A stretch of 64,000 nt of DNA from Chrysogorgia sp. JL179-B06. Its lineage: Eukaryota > Cnidaria > Anthozoa > Scleralcyonacea > Chrysogorgiidae. Within the stretch, counting starts at the first letter, position 1. Each line of letters starts with the position of its first letter. Made by a program: the position numbers and the translations under genes. Location: positions 248,001 through 312,000 of the forward strand of contig JAYKKM010000262.1 in NCBI GenBank assembly GCA_035772405.1, read 5' to 3'. Of this stretch, positions 1 through 10,322 are shown in pieces. The notes under the pieces were generated by a model, which saw only the letters and a list, made by a program, of their open reading frames with translations, made no database searches and was not told where the DNA came from.

Positions 1-1
1 T

Positions 2-421
2 GGTAGCTATGTTGTCCATGCATTGTCTGAACTTGACCCAGCTACAAGAATGCTTGCTCAACATGAAATCAATAATATTTTGTTCGAGGCTCAAACAGGA
101 CAACTTAAGAACAAACACAGTGTCATAACGCCTCAACCTACATCAGTTATACAAGCACAACAACAGGCTTTTCACCCAATATCTACACCACACATTATTC
201 CTAGACCGTCAGCAACGTCATCAAGCCCTCATGTCATCGGTATGAATAGTCGATCATACAGTATACCATCTATCGAAACAAGATGTCACCGTAACCCTCA
301 GTCCTCGACTACGCAATATGGTGGTTACGTCGATCAGAATAACTGGTGTAAAGTCTTCAATGAAAGGGAGTCTATACTTGTTTCATCGCATGATGAACAG
401 CAAAAACACATACTGGAATGA
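2..421 (+). CDS. C-terminal part of a BESS-like domain protein (partial, runs off the window)
   Basis: The reading frame is open from the first bases of the window to the stop at 419-421, so only the C-terminal part (about 139 residues) is present. The first ATG-like start is not meaningful because the frame is open upstream. Residues about 6-30 (around LDPATRMLAQHEINNI) resemble the BESS motif found at the C-terminus of MADF/Myb-type DNA-binding proteins, including accessory proteins of Harbinger transposons. The rest is low-complexity, rich in Pro, Ser, Gln and His, with no domain I recognise. A broken Harbinger transposase lies about 600 bp away on the opposite strand, so this could be the DNA-binding partner gene of the same transposon. 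The BESS assignment rests on one short motif and is tentative. Confidence 0.45.
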   Translation, partial: GSYVVHALSELDPATRMLAQHEINNILFEAQTGQLKNKHSVITPQPTSVIQAQQQAFHPISTPHIIPRPSATSSSPHVIGMNSRSYSIPSIETRCHRNPQSSTTQYGGYVDQNNWCKVFNERESILVSSHDEQQKHILE

Positions 422-1016
422 TTCATATGTAATGAAGACGTTGTGTAGCATGTGGTAACTTATGTGAAATATCACTGTTATTAACATGCAGAAAGTTGTA
501 AACGTCTGTATAAAATCGTTGTGTAGCTTAAAGCGATAGTCACCTTCATATATTGTTGTTTAAGTGTAATGTAAAGTGCCTGACAAGTCTCTTCGACAAC
601 TTCCGAGATAGTTCTCTCACCAATTCGAAATTGAAACGACAAACTCCTGAAGGTTTCTCCTAGTTAGAAAGAGAAACGAAGGCATGATACATGGATACAC
701 CTTTATTTAGCAGGCCAATTTTTACGACAGAGGCGGCCTTATTAGTTATTAAAAGGAACTATGTATTATCACGAATACTATAATCACAAATATATTATTG
801 TGATTTAGGTGAACAACGAGTACAAGTTAAGATACGTAAAATTCACTTGAGTTATTTCAAACAAGGAATATGTGTAAATAGGTGACATCAATTCTAATAT
901 AAAACTTCAATTTCCAATGTTTAAATGAGTCTCGTATTAACAAAAACAATGTGAACAGAACCACACAAACCTCTACTCTTGCCAACAATATTTTTTTAAT
1001 ATTAATATGATATATA
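422..1016. other. No gene seen (AT-rich, 595 bp)
   Basis: Both strands are broken by frequent stops. The catalytic part expected downstream of the Harbinger transposase fragment at 1017-1356 (minus) should lie here and is absent. Confidence 0.5.
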
Positions 1017-1356
1017 TCAATGTCTTTCCAAACCTGTTGCTAGAAAACGTAGGGTAACAGAAAGACGCTCGCAAGGTTTAATCGCAGATCGCATGTGCGT
1101 TTCCTTTTTACATATCAAGGACGATACCATCCCCAAGATATGTTCAAAAGACTCCCGATCAAGTCGATGAAATTGCCTGAATTTTTCCGCCCCTTGAATT
1201 GTTGAACGCCCCTTGGACATGTCTTCTCGAAATCCATCGTTTCGTCCATATTTTACGTTTGGCTGCCCTTAAGCGTCTCCTACGCCGACGCATAAGCAAA
1301 AGGAAAAGCAAAATTTGTTCGTCTTCAGACAAATAATCGTCACTTTCGTTCTCCAT
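1017..1356 (-). pseudogene. Harbinger/PIF transposase, N-terminal fragment, frameshifted
   Basis: Two overlapping minus-strand frames together give the N-terminal region of a HARBI1/PIF-like DDE transposase. The first (1356 to about 1200) has an acidic start, an arginine run and WTKRWISRRHVQGAFNN. The second (about 1200 to 1017) has FHRLDRESFEHIL and ERLSVTLRFLATG, the block preceding the catalytic domain in this family. The switch of frame near 1200 means the copy is broken. Only about 110 of the usual 350-400 residues are present and the DDE core is missing. The last codons could also be an exon end (an ag/gt step follows LATG), but no next exon is visible. Family identity is from recognised conserved blocks. 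Confidence 0.7.
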
Positions 1357-1431
1357 GTTTAGTTTTTTTTATTGTAGTTCGCATTTACATATTTCTTGCT
1401 GCATGATTTAATTGCATTTGTTCAGCGCACA

Positions 1432-1600
1432 CTGGGCAATTTGTCACGCGTGATAGAAAATATCAAACATGTTTGATAATTGGATTTTACGACACGAATG
1501 ACAAAATATCTCAATTTGGTCCCCGCAGACTAGGAATAGGTGTAGGTCACAATTGCCACGAGTGACATGTGTGCGTGCTAAGTGCACCAGTGTGCGCTAG
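1432..1600. repeat. Dispersed repeat, related to 10323-10470
   Basis: The two stretches share order and wording of several blocks: a TATCAAACATRTTTGAT core, CACGAATGAC-AAA and a CGTGCTAAGYRC-type block. This suggests two diverged copies of one short non-coding mobile element. Boundaries are uncertain. Confidence 0.35.
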
Positions 1601-1641
1601 GCTTAACATGCCACCAATGCATACCCATCTCCGCCGGGTAA

Positions 1642-1917
1642 GGTACTACCTACAGGAACAAGGTATATGATTGGTTCTCTGCGACATTGCATTTTCTTCC
1701 GTTTTAGTTCGTAAACTCTTCATTTCTTCAGTGATTAGTCATGGAGGTTTAGGTTAGGGTCAGGGTTAGGGTTAGTATCAGGGTTAACGTTAGGGTTATG
1801 GTTCTGATATGAAAATATGCATGATGCACGTGCTAATTTATGTACGAAATTCAAAGGAAAAACTGCGGTGATGGAATGTTGCAGAGAACCAATCATACAC
1901 CTCGTTCCTGTAGGTAC
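1642..1917. repeat. Foldback MITE with telomere-like core
   Basis: Inverted arms of about 45-50 bp: the left arm (1642-1693) carries TACAGGAAC and ATGATTGGTTCTCTGC, and the right arm (1874-1917) carries the reverse complement with a few mismatches. The loop contains degenerate TTAGGG-like repeats. The structure is typical of a small non-autonomous DNA transposon; no coding capacity. Confidence 0.6.
1746..1801 (+). repeat. Degenerate interstitial telomere-like (TTAGGG) repeats
   Basis: About eight imperfect units of GGGTTA/GGTTAG type in a row. They sit inside the loop of the foldback element at 1642-1917. Confidence 0.7.
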
Positions 1918-2751
1918 GACATGACCCTCTCCGCAGGCAATATGCGCGCCATGTCCATAAAATTAGTAGCCCAAGTTAACGCCTAGCGGGCGTCTTGTTT
2001 ATATCTAAGAACCCGGAGCCCAAACGAAACCGCTGACCCGTGTCTCGCAAACGTATATTTTATTACATACTGTAATACATTTATACACATGCATATATAT
2101 AAACTGTTTATAAAGGCGGTATTAAACGGAGTTCGTATGAGTAAACATGGTACAAAGTTCAAACATGCAGAATGCAATGGCGAAAAAATGGCCTGTATAT
2201 ACACTGTATTGCTTCATGAAAGCTTCAAACCCATGCAGATTAGTGAAAACAGGCATGGCCTGATGTACAAAAATATGACCAACTCAACCGACCTTTTAAA
2301 CATGATTGTGACGCAGGATAAAATTCGTAAAGCTTAGCAAAGTTGTGAGATTTTTGGCACTGTGTTTTCTTTTACTTTTTTTTCAACAGATATCACGCCA
2401 TCAGCTAATGCGTCGATAAAGAAAGTCAAAATAAAAGTTGTTGATCATAATTAAAGCTTATCTCTGAATAGTATTTTAGTTGTTCGATGTAGATATTAGC
2501 GTCAAGTTAAAGGGAATGTTTCTCGCGCTCAGAACTTATGACAAAATTGTACCATGCACATGTATGCATCATGCACACGAACCCGTAGAATATCGGCACC
2601 TTAAAAAGGAGAACAATAGGCAACTTGAGCCAATATGGTCTGTAATATGACTTCCACATGATGTGAACAAAACTAAAACTTTTAGGCGGCAAAACCAACA
2701 AGAACAATGTCAATGTTAATGTTAATATATCATCAAACAGTACAATGATTG
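1918..2751. other. No gene seen downstream of the HECT-like gene
   Basis: Short open stretches exist on both strands but none has recognisable content. A stretch near 1970-2000 recurs inverted near 40790-40830 (shared block GACGCCCGCTAGGCGTTAAC), so it belongs to a dispersed repeat. Confidence 0.5.
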
Positions 2752-3876
2752 TTATACAATGTCAAACGACCAAGCAAATGAGTTGGCCAAGGTATTACTG
2801 AACTCCTCAGATAGTTCATTATATGTCTGAAATGTAGACGGTAATTCTAAAAGTGGACCACAAGTGTGGGCAACAATACACCGAGCGGCGCCAATAGAAT
2901 TAGTAAAGGCAACTTCGATTTCCTTCACCGTAATGATATTACTTCCCGTAACGAACTGCAACAACCCTGCCAGTTTGCTGTCATCCAACGACTTGACGTA
3001 CCGTTTGAGATGGTCAAGGCACGTTCGCTCTGCATCAGAGCATGGCTCTGCATGCATGAGCTTTATGACGCGTTTTGACGTTGGCTTTTTTTCTTCATAC
3101 ATAGCGCACAGGCTGTTAAAATCGTAAAATTCAGGAAAACATTTTAATACTTTCAATTCTACACTCCATGCCATGGAGATATACTTTGGTTTCTGGACCA
3201 GCTCCTGGTGCGCTAACTCCTCAATGATGGTTTGAATATTTTCTTGTGTTGCCAGGCGATAACATTTATAGCTGCTTAGCATATCCAAGACATCTTCATG
3301 GGCAACATCCACCTCACCTTTTAGGCACTTTTTTGTAATCTCCTGTTCGTCCTTCGACACATAAGCGTAAAAGGAATCAAGAAGACATTCTTTGGTCAGG
3401 GCTTCATCTCCATACAGGCAGCTTGCTGTGAAAGCTTTAGACATGAAAATTGGAAAATACCTTGCTTCGCGAAACCCAAATACGATAATTCGTGCAAACG
3501 CTTAACCATTGACTCTTCTGGTAGTCATGCCTAATAGAAGGCACTTTCTCTGCTGCTCCTATTGCCAACGAAACTGAAAATTCTTTCCAGAATAGACTTA
3601 AAACATCGCGTGTCACGCCAGCTCCACGACCGTTTTCTGGATTACCGTTATCTCCTATAAGCACAAATGTCAGTTTGCACTGGAGCATGTTAGGATTGTT
3701 GAATTCCGAGATCATTGTTCGTAAAATATTGCTTCTCGGTATGACAAGTTCCCGTGTACATTGAGGAACCGGTACCTCAGGGAAAAATAAAACTTCTGGT
3801 AAATCGTCATCTGCATTGAACATGAATTGTCCATCATCGACAACTTCCTGAATAACCGGTATTTCTTGTACATCAC
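2752..3876 (-). pseudogene. HECT-domain E3 ubiquitin ligase-like gene, last exon (HECT domain, one frameshift)
   Basis: This exon encodes nearly a whole HECT catalytic domain, which takes ubiquitin from an E2 as a thioester on a conserved cysteine and passes it to a substrate. Visible blocks are NPENGRGAGVTRDVLSLFW near the start, EKVPSIRHDYQKSQW in the middle, and near the C-terminus FVTGSNII followed by HTCGPLLELP, where the Cys is in the catalytic position. The acceptor CT at 3877-3878 (AG on the minus strand) gives an exon starting with two bases that complete the codon left by the exon at 6158-6331. The exon is 1125 nt and is in frame throughout only if one base in the A-run at 3496-3498 is extra. 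As read, the frame shifts there and the protein is cut before the C-terminal lobe. It may be a real pseudogene or an assembly or read error. It resembles G2E3-type HECT proteins expanded in marine invertebrates (family knowledge). Confidence 0.75.
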
Positions 3877-3984
3877 CTATTTGTGTGCAAAAAAATGCAT
3901 TATTTGCAGTGCTCCAATATAACGTTAAGTAACTTCGTTACATTCTACAAACACGTATAACTGTAATACACATAAATTACGCAA

Positions 3985-4085
3985 ACATTATTGCTGCCTC
4001 CCCTCAGGGAGGCAGCACACTATTCTTGACATGCCTCTTGCGTTTACTCGTGCCCAGTCCTATTACCGAGCTATGTATAGCTGAC
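3985..4085. repeat. Dispersed repeat, inverted copy at 22750-22834
   Basis: The reverse complement of this stretch shares CAGCTATACATAGCTCGG, GGACTGGGCACGAGT and GTGTGCTGCCTCCCTG in the same order with 22755-22832. This copy also has its own short palindrome around TGCTGCCTCCCCTCAGGG. It lies in the long intron of the HECT-like gene. Confidence 0.6.
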
Positions 4086-4104
4086 CAGATCTCGATTTGT
4101 TAAA

Positions 4105-4135
4105 TTTTGCGTTTGTTTGTTTGTTTGTTTGTTTG
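4105..4135. repeat. (GTTT)n microsatellite
   Basis: About seven GTTT units in a row. Confidence 0.9.
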
Positions 4136-5442
4136 GCGTGTGTCGGCATTACGTCATCCATATCTGCTCGAAAGTGACTCAACGCGCATGTTCCGCTACC
4201 ACGCTGCCTGGTTTCAGGAAATTAACGGTAAGAACAATAATTGTGTCTTTACTTTCTCGTGGAAGTATTCATCAAGGCCATGAAGGTTTCAGTGGCCAGT
4301 CTCGAGGAAATCAGTGCTCTTTCATGAGTTTATCAGCGCTGGCTATTCCAGTTACGAAGTGGAACTCGACAACAATCGACAATGTCTTTATAGTACAAGG
4401 TGACAACATGTACTTGAATGCTTTTAACCATTATCTCATTCCTCGTCAGGGATTTCTGTCGTTGAACAACTTACCAACCGTTGTTTGTTGCCGTTGGTTA
4501 GAAGACAACTTGTCCTGTCTCATCAGTGATCGACACAAATATATCGCCCGTTGAGGCGGTGGAGCCCGTTGAGGCACAAAACAATATTGATCTGCCCAAC
4601 TGTATATGTAATAAACTGTAGATGGAACTGTCTTCAAGAAATTATTTACCTCAACTTTGTGAAAATTCAGTGGATTTGTCCATTTTGTGAAAATTCAGTG
4701 GACAATGGAAATTATTTGTGTGCCATGGATAACCATAATATTTGGTATGCAGTAAATACAATATTACAAGTTCTTTGGGAAAATAAAATACAGTAGTTGC
4801 AGTTGACTGTGGTTATATTCCCGAACGACAATTACAGTATAATATGTGGAGTCGTGGACATGTGCAATGAACTAATACATCACAAAGATCTTGAAAGTAT
4901 CACATTCTCAACAATAAAATTTAGACGATATAAATAATGGTGCAACAATATCGTAAACATCTGTTACATACCATTTCTGGTATTTATTTAGTCAGCGCCT
5001 ATTTGTTTAGCGCTTGCTTTGCCATAAACATATCAGACACTTGCGATTCCACTGACAGCTTTGCCACAGTAAGAAGCATGATTTATAGTGGCAGTGATTT
5101 ATCAGAAATTTGTTTACCAACATTTCAACTATACATACTGTAGTCATAATGTATACTGTCTATCCAGTCAAAAGCCTTGCCAATTATATTCAGATAAGTG
5201 ATAGTCATTTGTAATTTAAGTCTGCTGTATTTAAAATAATTAAAATAATTGATAGAAATGTGTACATAACTACAGTAGGTTCATTTTTGAAATTTTATCA
5301 AAAATTAGGCTTCCCATGACTTTCAAGGCAGCACTTCCCCTTGCGATAGTAACTTCTAGTATAGTTTATAAATTATAACACAAGGGTGGATATGTGTATC
5401 GTGCGTCGAACAATTTTTTTGAAATAGTAATATATAAATACA

Positions 5443-5954
5443 TAAACGCCTGTTTACACAGGCAATTTTTTTGGCGATTTGTTCGGCGATTTTAGGTGCG
5501 ATTTCAAATCGTACGTGTAAACTATCAGCGAGTTTTATAGCGATTTGATAGCGATTTGTCGCAGCGTAGTCGCCACGGTTTCGATCCTACTCGACTTTAG
5601 ACGCGATTTGATGGCGATTTCTATTTGGATATCAACCAAAAACTGCCCTTTTTGCATGGAGATTTTCTTCGCCTAGCCGGTCGCCTGTTTCGTTGGTTTC
5701 ACTTTCATCCGCCATTTTCTACGACAAACCACCCTTGGGGGTACGCAACGGCAGCTTTTTGTTGATATCCAAATAAACATCGCCATCAAATCGCGTCTAA
5801 ATTCTAGCAGGATCGAAACGGTGGCGACTACGCTGCGACAAATCGCTATAAAATCGCTGATAGTTTACACATACGTTTTGAAATCGCACCGACAATCGCC
5901 GCTTAAATTGCAGAACAAATCTCCACAAAAATCGCCCGTGTAAATGGGCCTTAA
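5443..5954. repeat. Foldback MITE, about 510 bp with about 195-bp arms
   Basis: The left arm runs from the GCCTGTTTACACAGGC start through many GCGATTTG/GGCGATTT words to TTGGATATCAAC. The right arm, from about 5761, is its reverse complement with scattered mismatches, ending TGTAAATGGGCC. TAA trinucleotides lie at both edges, which would fit a 3-bp target duplication of a Harbinger-type element. No coding capacity. Confidence 0.7.
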
Positions 5955-6157
5955 GGCTGGCAACTCTTTATACTCAAGTATGGCCTACGAATATATCATT
6001 AAAAAAAGAGCAAATACTTTGCATATACAGGTATTGATGAAAGGTATAATATATGCAACTTAACTAGCAGTGCCGGTAAGCATGTGACTGCCTGACCAAA
6101 CAATGCCATCCAGGAAACATCTTTTACCTAATTAAATTAAATTATTTTCCGACCTAC

Positions 6158-6331
6158 GAACCTGGATTTTTATTACCGAAAACACAACATTGGCCTTACC
6201 ATCAAGGATTTGCACAGCTTCTTGCTGACTTGTAGAAGGCTGAGAAAGGCTACCTTGTTCTGCAGGCTGCCATTGGCTGGTTGGTTCAAAAGGATTAATA
6301 CCAGACACTTGTCCAGTTCTACTTTGGTTAC
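6158..6331 (-). CDS. HECT-like gene, middle exon
   Basis: The exon is 174 nt, with acceptor TTTGCAG immediately upstream on the minus strand and a GTAGGT donor after 6158. The phase fits both neighbours: exon 1 leaves one base and this exon supplies two; it then leaves one base and the HECT exon supplies two. It encodes a Ser/Gln/Pro-rich linker (NQSRTGQVSGINPFEPTSQ region) followed by NVVFSVIKIQV, which leads into the HECT exon. It has no catalytic motif. The gene model is inferred from splice signals and phase only. Confidence 0.6.
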
Positions 6332-6736
6332 CTGCAAATTGTGAAAAACATGTACAATCCAAATTTAATAAAGAACATGTTTTCAATTGATCCTTAACCC
6401 TTTCATATAATTAGTTTTACTTGTCAGGAGGTCTCCTCTTGACCATGCAATAAGTTGTCCTAGTATTGAGACAGAGTAAAATAATCTCATTATTATAAAC
6501 TAATTAGTGGTCTGTTTTAAATGCTGCATTCTGATTGACTGAGCAAGACCAACAGTAAAAACAGCTGCTAAAAAAAAAACATGTTGCAATGGTAAGTTTC
6601 CTAAAGCAATTGTATATATACACAACTTTCCGCATGTCTTTGAGCAATAGTTAACATGAGCTTTGCCCTTGTTAACTATTGCTTATAGAGAAAGTCTAGC
6701 AAATTTGATATTTTCGGAGGGGGGTCTTCTGTCAAT

Positions 6737-6889
6737 AGACCTTAAGCATAATGACGTCACAAGCTTATGCGTGACTACTAAGACCAGAATTCCCCGCAAA
6801 ATGTGCAATGTTTGTTCTAATAATTCTCGCGGGGACTTCTGGTCTGAGTAGTCATGCATAAGCGTGTGACATCATTATGCGTAAGGTCT
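6737..6889. repeat. Foldback MITE, TA-flanked, about 150 bp
   Basis: Nearly perfect inverted arms of about 60 bp, starting GACCTTAAGCATAATGACG and ending with the reverse complement. TA is present at both outer edges, as expected for a Tc1/mariner-type target duplication. The loop contains TGCAATGTTTGTTC. It lies in intron 1 of the HECT-like gene. Confidence 0.7.
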
Positions 6890-7088
6890 ATTTCCCCCTC
6901 TGGTGCAAGTAGCCGACCATTGTAAAATTTCCTTCCTGGGGCAAACGTCATGACAGCTTTAATAGAATTAATCGTTAAATTTCCCTACGGTCTTTCAGTG
7001 CTATCAAAACCTCAACCCATGTTGCATCATTAGTAATATATTAAAGATGCCCGACCCTAAGCCCTAACATTGATAGGTGCACTACAGT

Positions 7089-7185
7089 ATGTAAGAGTTA
7101 ATGGCCGAGAACGAGGGATGTATGCTGCGTCCGAGGGCTGTATATAGCATACATCCCGACGTTCGAGGCCATTAACTGCCTTATT
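7089..7185. repeat. Small palindromic repeat (about 97 bp)
   Basis: The left side reads GTTAATGGCCGAGAACGAGG-ATGTATGCT; the right side carries its reverse complement with a few mismatches. It lies in intron 1 of the HECT-like gene. Confidence 0.55.
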
Positions 7186-7429
7186 TAACGATCGAGGAGG
7201 TTTTCCAACAAAGTTTTGTCTATTTTTTCCTCATTCAACAAAAATTTTCCTAGTTTTTTTCATCATTTCTTATCTAATTAGTATTCATAGTGCTGTATGT
7301 TATATACATCCCGCGGTACATCAACGAAAACCGACTAGATCGTTAAATTTTTTTTCTCTTTATCTCTCTACAGGCTTACGCGAAACCTACCCAAGAAGCT
7401 TTATAATATGTTTATATATATATACTTAC

Positions 7430-8300
7430 TTGAGGAAGACAAGGATATGCTATCTGTAGAAATTGAAAAATCATCTTCAACATCTTTTTCATGAGAAGTC
7501 TTTTGCTTTTTTTCAACATTAGCAGGGGGTGTTCGTACGATTTGCACTGATGGTCTGACATACACAGGTTTGTTATCCCTGAAGACACGACTCATAACTG
7601 ACCCAGTCAAATATTGACCAGCTGCCAGTGTTGGCGTCAAGAGTGATGTATGTACTGAATGCACAATTTCAAAATCAACACCATCCGGTATTTTTTCTTG
7701 AAAAGCTTCGCGTATTTGCAGTATTATCTCAATGTCACTCCATTCTTTCATAAATTCAAAGGCATTAATAATATGTCCCTGTTCTTGCAAGAAAACCTTA
7801 ATTCCTTGGCGTGGGACATTCATATCACCTGGCCCAGTCAGAAGAATGAGGTCGCGTGAAAATGGTCCATTTGCACCTCTGGCTTTTGTTGCTCTTTGAC
7901 TTCGTGAAGTTCGCCTGTTTCCGATGGCAGTTCGCTGATTATTAAAGTTTCTTCTAGCATTATATAAAGGAGTATAAATATTTCCACTTGGAAGTGCAGG
8001 GGAAGAGACGGCCAACTGTCTTGGTGTGGGACCAGATGTGGGGCCACTAGCTGTACTGGCTGTAAGTACAGGCTGTACAGCTGTTCGAGGACTTCGAGCT
8101 TCGTTTGGGTTTACATTTATATTCCTAACACGATGTCCTGTAAAAACTGCCCTTACTTCTTCTTCTACATTCTCGTTGATATTGACAGCACCACCTGCTG
8201 TATTATTTACGGTCGCTATTTGTCCATCATTTGATAAAGCTTGCGATAAATCGTCAATTTGATGTGCAATTTGCGTCAAGATTTGTCGAGGAGACGCCAT
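7430..8300 (-). CDS. HECT-like gene, first coding exon
   Basis: The ATG at 8300 (MASPRQILTQ) opens a 290-codon exon that ends at a GTAAGT donor on the minus strand just below 7430. The first 130 residues are low-complexity with a basic stretch (NRRTSRSQRATKAR). Residues about 150-255 form a compact conserved block (LILLTGPGDMNVPRQG, FEFMKEWSDIEIILQIREAF, YVRPS) of a type I associate with the region upstream of HECT domains in invertebrate G2E3-like proteins. The last part is acidic and serine-rich. It leaves one base, which matches the middle exon. The whole model spans 2752-8300 and would give about 720 residues if the later frameshift were not there. Confidence 0.65.
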
Positions 8301-8377
8301 GTTCGGACGCCATGTTGAACGGTAAATAATGGCGGGATATATTTTCTCCCGTAAAAAATTTCGACCATCTGGCAGAC

Positions 8378-8776
8378 TAAAAAATTCGACTGCCCGAGAA
8401 AAATTAAAATCTCGACTGCCCGAGAAAAATCTCGACTGCCCGAGAAAAATTAAAATCTCGACTGCCCGAGAAAAATTAAAATCTCGACTGCCCGAGAAAA
8501 ATTTCGACTGCCCGAGAAAAATTAAAATCTCGACTGCCCGAGAAAAATTAAAATCTCGACTGCCCGAGAAAAATCTCGACTGCCCGAGAAAAATCTCGAC
8601 TGCCCCAGAAAAATCTCGACTGTCCGAGAAAAATCTCGACTGCCCGAGAAAAATCTCGACTGCCCGAGAAAAATCTCGACTGTCCGAGAAAAATCTCGAC
8701 TGCCCGAGAAAAATCTCGACTGCCCGAGAAAAATCTCGACTGCCCGAGAAAAATCTCGAATGCCCGAGAAAAATTT
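8378..8776. repeat. 20-bp minisatellite (about 18 units) upstream of the HECT-like gene
   Basis: Repeats of CTCGACTGCCCGAGAAAAAT. In the first third some units carry an extra TAAAAT, making 26 bp; the later units are a regular 20 bp with single-base variants. Each unit contains the hyphenated palindrome CTCG-actgcc-CGAG. The array is open in frames on both strands simply because the unit lacks stops; I do not regard those as genes. It lies about 80 bp 5' of the start codon at 8300. Confidence 0.9.
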
Positions 8777-8983
8777 AAGGTAAATAATTTTGTCTTTCAT
8801 TATGTTACGTTTTGCATTCGCAAAGTTGATATCGTTGGAACATTTAGAAATTAAACTGCTTCTGCTCTGCTTCTTCAATAACGTTTGTATAAACGATAAC
8901 GTTTGATTCGAGTTGACATGTGAGTCATTTGATCATTCGAGTCGTTCCTATTTGATTATTTTCCTATTTGTTTCATAGTCATA

Positions 8984-9337
8984 AGCCGTGTTTACACTAC
9001 AAGCCTTGGCCTAGCCTAGGCCTGGATTTTGGTAGTGTAAACACACTTTGGCCTGACCTAGGCCAGGGAATCTGGGCTCACATCAACCGTTGGCCCAGGC
9101 CTGGCCTAGGCCTGGCCTTGGCCAGCCAAATGTCAGTGTAAACACTTTCGGCCAGGCCTATTGCTATATGGTAATATGGTCGGCAGTAGTGATATTCAGC
9201 GGCAAACACGTGAAAAACGACTAAAAAAATGAACTATGGCGAAGGGAAATCCGTGGACAGACGATGAAACCGAAGCTTTAGTGTAAACGCTCCATATTTA
9301 CTTTGGCCAGGCCAAGGCTTGTAGTGTAAACATGGCT
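8984..9337. mobile_element. Harbinger-type foldback MITE carrying the start of a Myb/SANT-like gene
   Basis: Terminal inverted repeats begin AGCCGTGTTTACACTACAAG and continue GCCTTGGCCT; the right end is the reverse complement. ATA lies at both outer edges (3-bp duplication). Inside, 9236-9286 encodes a 16-residue peptide beginning MAKGNPWTDDETEALV before a stop. WTDDET is the opening of a Myb/SANT-like domain, as in the Harbinger accessory DNA-binding protein. The element therefore looks like an internally deleted derivative of an autonomous Harbinger. Confidence 0.65.
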
Positions 9338-9984
9338 ATAGTATACTAAGCCTCGTTTGCACTTTCCCTTTTGGCGCATATGCCAAAAGTGTGTTTTTTA
9401 TGGCAACAATTAATAATAAAAATGATGAGACGTTCTCTGGCTAAATATATATTTATTAAATTTTGTATACAAAATTTCCAATACCAGTGTTTTTGGTTTA
9501 AAATGTCTAGTTTATTCTAAGTTTATATTGTTGAGGTTTACTGTGATAAATGAGTGCAAAGTAGCTACAAGTCAAAATTAAGCAAAAATTGTATCTATAT
9601 TTAACTAACCCTAACCAAATTACAACAATGGGGAAATCGGTTTCAAATGTCTTTTCTTTCCCTCACTAAAGATACTTTAGATAAAAAGTACATAAACAGT
9701 TCTATTTTGCGGCAAAGTACCTCTCTAGCGTGTTTTGGTGTGTGATCTCGTTCATTTAGTTCAATTATCACTTTATCCGTCAGCAATAAAAAGTGAGTTC
9801 GGCAAACTCTGCTAGTTTCTCGGCAGTTCTGACTTCTGAGGGCTTCGGGTATAGACGTGATCACATTTTGATGTAGAAAATTAGTTACTGTATGCTATAA
9901 TATGTATCTTGAATATCATTACCGAAGAATATTGAAAATTAAGCAGAAAATTAATTGTTATAAAAAACATTGGGCCATCTGTTG
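9338..9984. other. No gene seen
   Basis: AT-rich. A 73-codon open frame on the minus strand (9643-9864) has no recognisable motif and no splice or start context that I would trust. Confidence 0.5.
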
Positions 9985-10166
9985 TCTGTCCGCTTAAGGG
10001 GTTGATTTGTTCATTGGGACCTCCACTGAGGTGTCAACTTCCGCTAAAGAGAGGTGTCCACCTAATAAAGGTTACATTACTAGTGTTTTATTATCAAGGA
10101 AACGTTTGGGACCTGAATTTAGTTTCCGCTTAAAAGGGGTGTCCGCTATTAGGGGTTCAACTGTAT
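9985..10166. repeat. Pogo/Tigger-like (Tc1/mariner) non-autonomous element
   Basis: The stretch is full of the words GTCCGCTTAA-GGG, GGTGTCCAC and GGGGTTCAACTGTA. The right edge, read as reverse complement, is TACAGTTGAACCCC, like Tigger-type terminal repeats with a TA target. The left terminus is only approximate. Assigned from the look of the terminus; tentative. Confidence 0.4.
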
Positions 10167-10322
10167 TTATAATTTATTTTGAAGAACGACGCATGCGCTT
10201 TAAGAACAATCTGTCCCCAAGATTCGAATGTTGTCCGGTAGTAGATTATTCGGGGGGTGGAGACAAAAAATTCCGCGAGTTACACAACTGTATATCGTTA
10301 AACTGTGGTTGTGCTTTAGTTC

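Larger units (their letters stand above)
3877..6157 (-). other. Intron 2 of the HECT-like gene (about 2.3 kb)
   Basis: The donor just below 6158 reads GTAGGT on the minus strand and the acceptor at 3877-3878 is AG preceded by a pyrimidine stretch. The intron holds a dispersed repeat, a microsatellite and the large foldback element at 5443-5954. I see no further exon in it. Confidence 0.6.

Noticed and set aside
1746..1801. A true chromosome end or telomere
   Set aside because: Units are few and degenerate, with ordinary sequence on both sides and inside a foldback element.
2089..2337. 82-codon plus-strand frame
   Set aside because: Overlaps another chance frame on the opposite strand, no motif, AT-rich codon content.
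8329..8878. Long open frames on both strands across the 20-bp minisatellite
   Set aside because: The frames exist because the repeat unit lacks stops; no start context, no homology, and both strands are open equally.
9643..9864. 73-codon minus-strand frame near a MITE
   Set aside because: No recognised motif, no splice context, and stops all around; treated as chance.
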